Source of the DNA: an uncultured Pseudoxanthomonas sp.
Lineage (GTDB): Bacteria > Pseudomonadota > Gammaproteobacteria > Xanthomonadales > Xanthomonadaceae
Length of the DNA: 11,943 nt
Direction of reading: 5' to 3'
NCBI GenBank assembly: GCA_937975725.1
Contig: CALJUL010000091.1
Span: 1-11,943, forward strand
A program made the translations under genes and the position numbers. Within the stretch, counting starts at the first letter, position 1. Each line of letters starts with the position of its first letter. Positions 1 to 5,786 of this stretch are shown piece by piece. The notes beneath the pieces are model-generated. The model saw only the letters and a list, made by a program, of their open reading frames with translations, did not search any database and was not told the DNA's origin.

Positions 1-549
1 GCCGCCGCCCAGGCGCGCGAAGATCGAGATCAGCGAGGAGCCGAACGCCAGGCCCACCAGCGCGTGCAGCGCGTCGGCCTGGCTGTAGCCCATGTGCAGG
101 TGCAGGATCGCGTAGTAGCCGACCACGCCCAGCAGGCCCAGGCCCACGACCAGCATGCCGGTGATGGCGCCGCCCTTGAAGGCCACGTCCATCGCCGCGC
201 TCATGCCCTTGCTGGCCGCCTCGGCGGTGCGCACGTTGGCGCGCACGGAGACGTTCATGCCGATGTAGCCGGCCGCGCCCGACAGCACCGCGCCGACCAG
301 GAAGCCGATGGCGCTGGCCCAGGACAGGAAGAAGCCGATCAGCACGAACAGCACGATACCGGCGATGCCGATGGTGGTGTACTGGCGGTTGAGGTAGGCG
401 CTGGCGCCTTCCTGCACCGCCGCCGCGATTTCCTGCATGCGGCTGTTGCCGGCGGGTTGTTTCAGGATCCAGCGCGCCGCCACCACGCCGTAGATGATCG
501 CCACGCCGGCGCAGAGCAGCGCCAGCGTCAAGCCATGTTGTTCCAGCAT
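1..549 (-). CDS. hppA: Membrane-bound proton-pumping pyrophosphatase, N-terminal part (3' end off window)
   Basis: The product hydrolyses pyrophosphate and uses the energy to pump protons across the inner membrane. The first 183 codons are visible. They encode an N-terminal membrane helix (residues about 5-28), then the conserved segment EIAAAVQEGASAYLNRQY (about 40-57), two more hydrophobic helices, a MNVSVRANVRTAEAA segment near residue 100, DVAFKGGAITGMLVVGLGLL, and FGSSLISIFARLGGG just before the edge. These are hallmarks of the H+-PPase family, whose members are usually about 670-770 residues with 15-17 helices. The catalytic DX7KXE site and the residue that separates K+-dependent from K+-independent enzymes lie outside the window, so the subtype cannot be read here. 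The ATG at 549-547 was chosen because a strong purine-rich ribosome site (GGGAGGGG, 559-552) sits just upstream. It diverges from the next gene across a 259-bp spacer (550-808), in which I saw no further gene and no convincing -10/-35 pair. Confidence 0.95.
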   Translation of the reverse strand, partial: MLEQHGLTLALLCAGVAIIYGVVAARWILKQPAGNSRMQEIAAAVQEGASAYLNRQYTTIGIAGIVLFVLIGFFLSWASAIGFLVGAVLSGAAGYIGMNVSVRANVRTAEAASKGMSAAMDVAFKGGAITGMLVVGLGLLGVVGYYAILHLHMGYSQADALHALVGLAFGSSLISIFARLGGG

Positions 550-808
550 GTCCCCTCCCAAGCTTGATGGATGTCGTCCAGCGAACGCATGCACATCGAA
601 ACCCGATCCTGGTGGAGCCTGTTGAACGACGGATCGAAGCGACCCCCGCGGCGCGGAGGCGAAACCGATGTGTTCAGACAAATCCCTGGAGCCGCGCCGA
701 GTATGACCCCATGCCGTGCCGCCCGCCAGCCGTGGCGCGCGGTTCAGGCGCGCCGTGCCACCTTGGCGCTCCCGCGCCCTCGCGCCGCCACCACGCCAAG
801 GAGCCGCC

Positions 809-1336
809 ATGATGCGTCCCCGGGTCGCAGCTCCCCTGCTCGTCGCCTGCCTCGCCGCCGTGCCGCCGATGGCGCGCGCCGCCGAGCCCGTGCCGGAGAT
901 CCAGCGCCCGCCGGCCACCGCCCAGGCCGTCGGCAGCGTGCACGGTCTGCGCCAGATTCCCGAAGCCTGCGCGCGCCTGGAAGGCGCCTTCACCGGCGAT
1001 GCCGCCGCGCCCTACCGCTTCGCCGTGGTGCGCACCAGCCCGCAGTGCCAGCCGCGCGCGCGCTTCGTCGATTTCGACAAGGCAAAGCCGTCGCCGGCCG
1101 CGGGCTGGAAGCTCAACGACCTGATCCGCGTGCCCAGCGCCGCCTGCCCCTCGCAGCAGGCGGTGCTGCGCGTGTGGCGCAAGCCCGGCAGCGCCGCGCC
1201 GCCGCCGCTGGACGGCCAGGGCCAGTCGCGCATCTACCTGCAGGACGCCAAGGAACAGGCGGGTGCCGCGGTGCAGGCGCCGTCGCTGACACTGTACGCG
1301 GCGAAGCTGGACGTCGAGGGCAAGGCCTGCCGCTAG
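809..1336 (+). CDS. Small exported protein of unknown function
   Basis: The product is 175 residues and I do not recognise its family. Residues 1-25 form a classic Sec signal peptide: basic MMRPR, a hydrophobic AAPLLVACLAAV core, and a likely cut after ARA. The mature part has four cysteines (about positions 54, 80, 113 and 174), enough for two disulfides in the periplasm, and no membrane helix. The start at 809 is supported by AAGGAG at 798-803; ATG 812 is an equally spaced alternative. An upstream in-frame ATG at 716 exists, but it would bury the signal peptide behind 31 arginine-rich residues and has no ribosome site. The gene is convergent with the DUF4440 gene, with only 7 bp between the stop codons. 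Third-position GC is high, as in its neighbours. The signal peptide and cysteines are directly visible; export and disulfide bonding are inferred. Confidence 0.75.
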   Translation: MMRPRVAAPLLVACLAAVPPMARAAEPVPEIQRPPATAQAVGSVHGLRQIPEACARLEGAFTGDAAAPYRFAVVRTSPQCQPRARFVDFDKAKPSPAAGWKLNDLIRVPSAACPSQQAVLRVWRKPGSAAPPPLDGQGQSRIYLQDAKEQAGAAVQAPSLTLYAAKLDVEGKACR

Positions 1337-1343
1337 CGGCCTG

Positions 1344-1727
1344 CTAGCCGGCGGCGTCCTCGGGCGCTTCCGGCGTGCCTTGGTGGTAGGCCAGTTGCCA
1401 GCCGAGCGGCGTGCGCCGCCAGACCGAGACCCGCAGCGCGGCGTGGAAGGCCGTTCCGTCGGGCGCGATCTCGTGCGAGCGGAAGTGCAGCAGCGCCACG
1501 TCCGGTGCGAGCCGTTCGACGCGGTGGCCGTGCGCGGCCACCGCCGGCACGGACCGCCGCACGGCCAGGAAGTCGATGACCGCCTGCCGCGCGTAGCGTG
1601 CGCCCGAGCGCCCGACTTCGTGGAACTCCGGATGCAGCAGGCGCTCCAGCCGCTCGCGCGTGCACCGCGTGCCGGGATGGTGGAGTTCGGTTTCCAGCGC
1701 CGTCAGCTCGGCCAGCAATGCGTCCAT
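1344..1727 (-). CDS. NTF2-like / DUF4440 family protein
   Basis: The product is 127 residues and matches the small cone-shaped NTF2-like fold of the DUF4440/SnoaL-like superfamily. It has an N-terminal helix (LLAELTALETELH), the motif LLHPEFHEVGRSG at about 31-42, then ARYARQAVIDFL, and later the beta-strand series VALLHFRSHEI, HAALRVSVWRR and WQLAYHQGTP, which is the family's usual ending (W..v.hQgTp). Such proteins are cytosolic, often dimeric, and bind or sometimes isomerise small ligands. No specific substrate can be read from this sequence. No Shine-Dalgarno sequence precedes the ATG at 1727-1725. Instead a TAnnnT hexamer lies 6 nt upstream, so the mRNA may be leaderless. It diverges from the oxidoreductase gene across 200 bp. 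Confidence 0.85.
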   Translation of the reverse strand: MDALLAELTALETELHHPGTRCTRERLERLLHPEFHEVGRSGARYARQAVIDFLAVRRSVPAVAAHGHRVERLAPDVALLHFRSHEIAPDGTAFHAALRVSVWRRTPLGWQLAYHQGTPEAPEDAAG

Positions 1728-1733
1728 GCCGGC

Positions 1734-1739
1734 AGCTTA
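1734..1739 (-). promoter_or_regulatory. Possible -10 element (TAAGCT) of a leaderless promoter for the DUF4440 gene
   Basis: On the minus strand TAAGCT ends 6 nt before the ATG at 1727. It matches TATAAT at three of six positions, including the key T1, A2 and T6. No ribosome site is present. The spacing would put the first transcribed base at or next to the start codon. No -35 hexamer is evident. The call is weak by itself and rests on the same arrangement at three other starts in this window. Confidence 0.3.
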
Positions 1740-1872
1740 GCGGCCGCGCGCGCGTCCGTGCGATCCGACTGCGCGCTCGCCGCCCCGCGGGCGACATTGC
1801 GGGGAAGGGAGCGCTGGCGGACCGCGCTTGCGGCGAGGCGTGCGCAGGGCGCGGCCGGGCGTGCGGCGGCGA

Positions 1873-1888
1873 TGCGCGCATGCGCGCA
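1873..1888. repeat. 16-bp perfect palindrome upstream of the oxidoreductase gene
   Basis: TGCGCGCATGCGCGCA is a perfect 16-bp palindrome. It lies 39 bp before the oxidoreductase start, where the -35 region of the GAGAAT promoter candidate at 1897-1902 would fall. It could be the operator of a dimeric repressor, or an accident of alternating GC sequence; nothing here decides between them. Confidence 0.3.
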
Positions 1889-1896
1889 CGGGCGCC

Positions 1897-1902
1897 GAGA
1901 AT
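1897..1902 (+). promoter_or_regulatory. Possible -10 element (GAGAAT) for the oxidoreductase gene
   Basis: GAGAAT matches TATAAT at four of six positions. It would give a leader of about 20 nt that contains the GGAAG ribosome site (1915-1919). There is no recognisable -35 hexamer. Confidence 0.3.
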
Positions 1903-1927
1903 GGCGCTTTCGACGGAAGCGCATCCC

Positions 1928-3058
1928 ATGGACATCCACGACATCCAACGCCGCCGCGTCATCGGCGGCCTGCTGGCGGGCGGCGGCCTGCTGGCATCGG
2001 GCGCGAAGGCCGCGCCGCCCCGCACGCTGCAAGCGCCATCGCGCGTGGGCATCGCGGTGGTCGGCCTGGGCGAGTACGCCGCCTTCGCGCTCGAGCGCCT
2101 GGCCACCTGCCGGACCGCCTATCCCGCCGCGTTGGTCACCGGGTCCAGGGACAAGGCGCGTGCGATCGCCGCCCGCTACGGGATTCCCGACACCGCGATC
2201 CATGGCTACGACGACTACGCACGCCTGGCCGCTGACGCCCGCATCGCCGCCGTGCACATCTGCCTGCCGGTCGGGCTGCACGCACCCCATGCGCTGAAGG
2301 CGCTGGCGGCCGGCAAGCACGTGCTGTGCGAGAAGCCGCTGGCGGCGACCGCGGCGGAGGCGCGCGCGCTGGCCGAGGCCGCGCGCGTCGCGGGCAAGGT
2401 GCTGATGCCGGCCTATCGCGCATGGTTTTCCGAGGCCGTGCAGGACGCGCTGCGGCGTTGCCGGGACGGTACGCACGGCGCGCTGGCGAGCGTCGATGCG
2501 CACAAGGGATTCCACCTGCGCCAGCCGGCGAGCAACTGGCGCTTCGATCCCGTGCTGTCCGGCGGCGGCTGCCTGACCGACATCGGCATCTACAGCGTGC
2601 AGTTGCAACGCTGGGCATGCGGCGGCCTGCCGCGCAGCGTCACCGCGATCTCGCACCGCCAGGCGGGGGACGCGCGCTTTGCGCAGGTCGAATCCGACAT
2701 CGGTTGGGTGGCGCGGTTCGACGGCGGCGTGCTGGCGACCGGTTCGGCCAGCTGGCGCTACCGCCTGCAGAACCGGCTGCGGCTGGGCTTCGAGCAGGCA
2801 TGGCTCGACATCGACCCGGCCACGCCCGCGATGGGCGAGCGGGTGCGCCTGGGCCTGGACGGGCCGAACCGTGTCGAAGAGTTGATGTTCCCGCTGCGCG
2901 ACCAGGTGCCGCGCATGTACGACGCGTTCGCCGATGCCTGCCTGGGGCGGAATGCGGCGCCGGTGGATGCTTCGGAAGGCATCGCCGACCTGGTCATGAT
3001 GGAGGCGATCCTGCAGGCCGCGGCCAGTGGCACGACGGTCATGCTGCCGGCGGGTTAG
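1928..3058 (+). CDS. Gfo/Idh/MocA family oxidoreductase with Tat-like leader (glucose-fructose oxidoreductase-like)
   Basis: The product is 376 residues. It starts with a twin-arginine-type leader: QRRR at 7-10, then the hydrophobic VIGGLLAGGGLLASG, and a likely cut near AKA/A (about 26-29). Next comes an NAD(P)-binding Rossmann fold with GLGEYA at 46-51, then ICLPVGLHAPHA, CEKPLA (EKP at 135-137, carrying the family's catalytic lysine), and the C-terminal sheet domain with NWRFDPVLSGGGCLTDIGIY (about 203-222, conserved tyrosine 222). From memory, segment order and wording resemble Zymomonas glucose-fructose oxidoreductase, which is Tat-exported with its nucleotide bound. A periplasmic sugar oxidoreductase is therefore likely, but the substrate is unknown. 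ATG 1928 has GGAAG 8 nt upstream. ATG 1901 is an in-frame alternative that would add nine residues before the leader. A much longer in-frame extension to 1598 is not coding-like. It ends convergent with the minus-strand pfp cluster. Confidence 0.9.
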   Translation: MDIHDIQRRRVIGGLLAGGGLLASGAKAAPPRTLQAPSRVGIAVVGLGEYAAFALERLATCRTAYPAALVTGSRDKARAIAARYGIPDTAIHGYDDYARLAADARIAAVHICLPVGLHAPHALKALAAGKHVLCEKPLAATAAEARALAEAARVAGKVLMPAYRAWFSEAVQDALRRCRDGTHGALASVDAHKGFHLRQPASNWRFDPVLSGGGCLTDIGIYSVQLQRWACGGLPRSVTAISHRQAGDARFAQVESDIGWVARFDGGVLATGSASWRYRLQNRLRLGFEQAWLDIDPATPAMGERVRLGLDGPNRVEELMFPLRDQVPRMYDAFADACLGRNAAPVDASEGIADLVMMEAILQAAASGTTVMLPAG

Positions 3059-3220
3059 GCGCCGGCGGCAGCGCTGGGATTCCGTTCGCTGCATCGTCCT
3101 TGTGCGCCAGGACGTGGCCGAGCCGGTAGCCCAATTCCGCGATGGCGCAGGCCAGGGCGACGGCGACCAGGTCGATCGGCAGCTTGCGGAGGCTCCGGCG
3201 ACGGGGGACGTGACCGGCAT
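3039..3220 (-). pseudogene. Probable frameshifted small membrane-protein gene
   Basis: Between the DUF488 stop and the end of the oxidoreductase gene, one minus-strand frame has strongly coding-like third positions. It reads ...RRRSLRKLPIDLVAVALAC, then AIAELGYRLGHVLAHKDD, and stops with TGA at 3041-3039. It has a basic stretch, one hydrophobic helix of about 16-20 residues and a proline-rich tail. No ATG, GTG or TTG begins this frame before the helix. An ATG at 3220-3218 is one base out of phase. Adding one C to the CCCCC run at about 3207-3203 would join it to the coding frame and give an intact protein of about 60 residues starting MPVTSPRRRSLRK. The frame is also in phase with DUF488 beyond its TGA. 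A single-base deletion, a sequencing error, a CTG start or stop read-through are all possible. I do not recognise the product. It overlaps the oxidoreductase 3' end by 20 bp. Confidence 0.4.
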
Positions 3221-3257
3221 GCTGGCACCGCCGCCGTGGCGGCGCCGGTGCCTGACG

Positions 3258-3650
3258 TCATTCCGCCCGGATCATCGCGCCGCGCGCGGCCAGCAGTTCG
3301 CGCAGCACCGAGCGATGGCAGCGCGCTTCGTCCTCGCAGTAGCAGCCCAGCGCGAAGTCGCTGGTGTGGGACAGTGCGGCCAGCACGTCCAGCGTGCGCG
3401 CGTGCTCCGGCACCGCCATCTCGGCCTTGAAGTGCCGGACGAACGCGGCCCACTGCTTCGGCGTCTCCGCGGCCAGCGCCAGCTTCACCAGGTCCGCGCT
3501 GGGCGAGAGGTTGGGGAACCAGACGTCGTACCAGTCCTGCGAGGCGAACTCGGACTTCGGCACGCCGCGCGGCGGCCGGCGCACGGTGCCGATGCGCAGG
3601 CCTTCGTTCTTCGCGCGCGGGGCACCGAGGCGGACGATGCGGACGGCCAT
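3258..3650 (-). CDS. DUF488 family protein (YeaO-like)
   Basis: The product is 130 residues, close to the usual family length. It shows the family's N-terminal strand-loop pattern (VRLGAPRAKNEGLRIGTVRR at 6-25, then PPRGVPKSEFA), WYDVWFPNLSPS at 40-51, and the diagnostic C-terminal CYCEDEARCHRSVL (C103, C105, C111, H112, R113). No biochemical role is firmly known for the family. The Cys/His cluster looks like a metal-binding or redox site, but that is inference. The ATG at 3650-3648 is preceded by GGGAG 7 nt upstream. It starts 19 bp after the pfp stop on the same strand, so the two are probably co-transcribed. Its TGA is followed directly by a C, a context often described as leaky, and by an in-phase coding-like frame, described in the adjacent pseudogene entry. 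Confidence 0.88.
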   Translation of the reverse strand: MAVRIVRLGAPRAKNEGLRIGTVRRPPRGVPKSEFASQDWYDVWFPNLSPSADLVKLALAAETPKQWAAFVRHFKAEMAVPEHARTLDVLAALSHTSDFALGCYCEDEARCHRSVLRELLAARGAMIRAE

Positions 3651-3669
3651 GGCGATGCTCCCGTGTGCT

Positions 3670-4926
3670 TCACCCTTCCCAGGCGGGCAGTTTCTTCTTC
3701 ACCGCGACGTTCTTCAACGCCACGTACCTGGGCAGGCCGTCGCTGCCGTAGGGCGGATAGGCTTCGCCGCGGATCAGCGGTTGCAGGTAGGCGCGCGCCT
3801 TGTCGGTGATGCCGTAGCCATCCCTGCGGATGAAGCCCGCCGGGAATTTCTTTTCGTGGTTCGCCACCTTCGACAGCGGTGCGGCCTCGATCTTCCAGCG
3901 GTAGGGCGCATCCGAGGTGCGTACGATCACCGGCATCACCGCGTTCCGGCCCTTCAGCGCGAACTGCACCGCCGCCTTGCCTACCGCCTGCGCCTGTTCC
4001 CAGTCGGTCTTGGAAGCGATGTGGCGCGCCGAGCGTTGCAGGTAGTCGGGCAGGGTCCAGTGCACCTTCATGCCCAACTGGTCCTTCACGCGGCCGGCGA
4101 GGTACGAGGCCACGCCGCCCAGTTGCGTATGCCCGAACGAATCCTTGCCGCCGCCGGCATCGGCGACGAAGCGGCCGTCGCCGTACTGGATGCCCTCGCT
4201 GGCGACCACGACGCACCAGCCCACGCGGTCCACGGTCTTCTTCACCTGCTTGAGGAAATCGGCCTCGTCGTAGGGGCGCTCGGGGAACAGGATGATGTGT
4301 GGTGCGTCATCCGGCGACCGGCCCGCCAGTCCCGCGGCGGCGGCCAGCCAGCCGGCGTGGCGGCCCATGGCCTCGTAGACGAAGACCTTGGTTGATGTCT
4401 CAGCCATCGCCGCCACGTCCAGCGCGGCTTCGCGCACCGACACCGCGGTGTACTTGGCCGCCGAGCCGAAGCCCGGGCAGCAGTCGGTGACGGCCAGGTC
4501 GTTGTCCACCGTCTTGGGCACGCCGATGCAGGTCAGCGGATAGTCGAAGGCCTGCGCCAGTTGCGAGACCTTCCACGCCGTGTCGGCCGAATCGTTGCCG
4601 CCGTTGTAGAGGAAATACCGCACGTCGTGGGCCTTCAGCACCGCCAGCAGGCGCTCGTACCTGGCCCGGTCGGCCTCCAGCGATTTCAGCTTGACCCGGC
4701 AACTGCCGAAGGCGCCGCCAGGAGTGTGGGCGAGGGCGCGGATGGCGGCGGCGGATTCCCGGGAGGTGTCGATCAGGTCTTCGCGCAGCGCGCCCAGGAT
4801 GCCGTTGCGGGCGGCCAGGACCTTGACCTTGCGGGCGCGGGCCTCGCCGATGACCGCCGCAGCGGAAGCATTGATGACGGCGGTGACGCCGCCGGATTGC
4901 GCATAAAGTAGGGTGCCTTGGGCCAT
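3670..4926 (-). CDS. pfp: Pyrophosphate-type 6-phosphofructokinase
   Basis: This enzyme interconverts fructose 6-phosphate and fructose 1,6-bisphosphate, using pyrophosphate rather than ATP. The product is 418 residues. It has the phosphate-binding SGG at 11-13; NGGNDS at 108-113, where aspartate 112 replaces the glycine of ATP enzymes; PKTVDND at 137-143, with lysine 138 at the position that is glycine in ATP enzymes and with the catalytic TVDND; and MGRHAG at 187-192 for sugar-phosphate binding. The Asp/Lys pair is the accepted signature of PPi specificity. The C-terminus ends KNVAVKKKLPAWEG, much like Xanthomonas homologues as I remember them. The ATG at 4926 gives MAQGTLLYAQSGGV, the family's usual N-terminus. 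The frame stays open upstream to 5091, but that would run into adk. No clear ribosome site precedes the ATG. It is divergent from adk across 121 bp, and DUF488 lies downstream. The reaction is reversible and could serve glycolysis or gluconeogenesis. Confidence 0.95.
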   Translation of the reverse strand: MAQGTLLYAQSGGVTAVINASAAAVIGEARARKVKVLAARNGILGALREDLIDTSRESAAAIRALAHTPGGAFGSCRVKLKSLEADRARYERLLAVLKAHDVRYFLYNGGNDSADTAWKVSQLAQAFDYPLTCIGVPKTVDNDLAVTDCCPGFGSAAKYTAVSVREAALDVAAMAETSTKVFVYEAMGRHAGWLAAAAGLAGRSPDDAPHIILFPERPYDEADFLKQVKKTVDRVGWCVVVASEGIQYGDGRFVADAGGGKDSFGHTQLGGVASYLAGRVKDQLGMKVHWTLPDYLQRSARHIASKTDWEQAQAVGKAAVQFALKGRNAVMPVIVRTSDAPYRWKIEAAPLSKVANHEKKFPAGFIRRDGYGITDKARAYLQPLIRGEAYPPYGSDGLPRYVALKNVAVKKKLPAWEG

Positions 4927-5047
4927 GTTCGGTTCGTTCAGGGTTGCCGGGATGCGGTAAGCTTCACACAGATGACGCGGTGCAGCGCAGCGCCCAGGGG
5001 CCAGCGCGGGGCCACCGCCCGCAGGATTCCAGTTCGGGAGTGACACA

Positions 5048-5626
5048 ATGCGATTGGTTCTACTGGGCCCACCCGGGTCGGGCAAGGGCACTCAGGCAGC
5101 GCGTCTGAAGGATTACCTGCAGGTTCCCCACATCTCCACCGGCGACCTGCTGCGCGCCGAAGTGGCCGCCGGCAGTCCGCTGGGCCTGCAGGCCAAGGAA
5201 GTGATGGCGCGCGGCGAACTGGTCAGCGACGCCATCCTGCTGGGCATGCTGGAGGACCGCTTCTCGCGCGACGACACCAAGGCCGGCTTCATCCTCGACG
5301 GCTACCCGCGCAACCTGGCCCAGGCCGCCGCGCTGGGCGAACTGCTGGCCCGGCTGGGGCAGAAGTTCGACTACGCCGTGCAACTGGACGTGCCCACCGA
5401 CCTGCTGGTGGAGCGCATCGCCGGCCGCGCCAAGGCCGAGGGCCGCGCCGACGACAACCCCGAATCCGTGCGCAAGCGCCTGCAGGTCTACACCGACCAG
5501 ACCGCGCCGGTGATCGACTTCTACCGCCAGCAGGGCGAACTGACCGTGGTCGACGGCGTGGGCACGCTGGACGAAGTGTTCACCCGCATCACCGAGGCGC
5601 TGTCGCCGGCCAAGGAAGTGGGCTGA
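5048..5626 (+). CDS. adk: Adenylate kinase (short-LID type)
   Basis: Adk converts ATP plus AMP to two ADP in the cytosol and balances the adenylate pool. The product is 192 residues. It has Walker A GPPGSGKGT at 7-15, the AMP-binding STGDLLR at 30-36, DGYPRNL at 84-90 (commonly DGFPR), and a compact LID, RIAGRAKAEGRADDNPESV, at about 123-141 in place of the roughly 30-residue beta-sheet LID found in E. coli. No zinc-binding cysteines are present. Length and LID fit the short bacterial type. The ATG at 5048 is well supported by GGGAG at 5036-5040, 7 nt upstream. It is divergent from pfp. The following mpl gene has its own promoter candidate, and a GC-rich hairpin lies between them, so adk may be monocistronic. 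Confidence 0.97.
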   Translation: MRLVLLGPPGSGKGTQAARLKDYLQVPHISTGDLLRAEVAAGSPLGLQAKEVMARGELVSDAILLGMLEDRFSRDDTKAGFILDGYPRNLAQAAALGELLARLGQKFDYAVQLDVPTDLLVERIAGRAKAEGRADDNPESVRKRLQVYTDQTAPVIDFYRQQGELTVVDGVGTLDEVFTRITEALSPAKEVG

Positions 5627-5646
5627 CCCACGCAAGCCCCGCGCCG

Positions 5647-5664
5647 GCCCCGCCACGGCGGGGC
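5647..5664 (+). terminator. GC-rich hairpin after adk, possible terminator
   Basis: GCCCCGCC, a 2-nt AC spacer and GGCGGGGC form a perfect 8-bp inverted repeat 20 bp after the adk stop; in RNA the innermost pairs would open to leave a 4-nt loop or larger. No T-tract follows, so this is not a textbook intrinsic terminator. Hairpins without T-tracts are common between genes in very GC-rich genomes, so it may slow polymerase or protect the 3' end. Confidence 0.4.
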
Positions 5665-5753
5665 GCGGCCGCGGCGCAGGCGGCCGCCGTGCCCGCCGCG
5701 CAGACCCGGCTGTGGTCCGCCGGTCGCCGCGTGCCGAACCCGGTGCGCTCGGC

Positions 5754-5759
5754 TAAAGT
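5754..5759 (+). promoter_or_regulatory. Possible -10 element (TAAAGT) for mpl
   Basis: TAAAGT matches TATAAT at four of six positions. A poor -35-like GTGCCG lies 17 bp upstream (5731-5736). Transcription would start near 5766 and give a leader of about 20 nt that contains the GGAA ribosome site at 5775-5778. Confidence 0.4.
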
Positions 5760-5786
5760 CTGCGCACATTCCACGGAACCGCAGTC

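Noticed and set aside
571..1347. Plus-strand frames starting at 564 and 571 before the exported protein
   Set aside because: They lie in the hppA upstream spacer or out of frame with the signal-peptide gene, have Arg-rich shadow composition and no ribosome site.
1598..1927. 110-codon N-terminal extension of the oxidoreductase
   Set aside because: It would bury the twin-arginine leader and run antisense through the DUF4440 gene; the residues are Arg/Ala-rich and not coding-like.
1703..3220. Minus-strand open frame of 505 codons opposite the oxidoreductase gene
   Set aside because: It is a shadow of the plus-strand Gfo/Idh/MocA gene and has no recognisable motif. Only its first ATG (3220) is of interest, for the frameshifted small gene.
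3258..3260. Selenocysteine at the DUF488 TGA
   Set aside because: The protein already has the full family length and its C-terminal motif before the TGA, and no obvious SECIS-like stem follows the codon. Frameshift of a separate small gene explains the downstream frame better.
4927..5047. Promoter hexamers in the pfp-adk divergent spacer (TTGCCG 4944, TAAGCT 4957)
   Set aside because: The two hexamers are only 7 bp apart and no -10/-35 pair with proper spacing was found for either gene, so I did not annotate a promoter.
4927..5091. N-terminal extension of pfp to an ATG at 5091
   Set aside because: It would overlap the first 44 bases of adk and add residues unlike the family. The start at 4926 gives the usual MAQGTLLYAQSGG opening.
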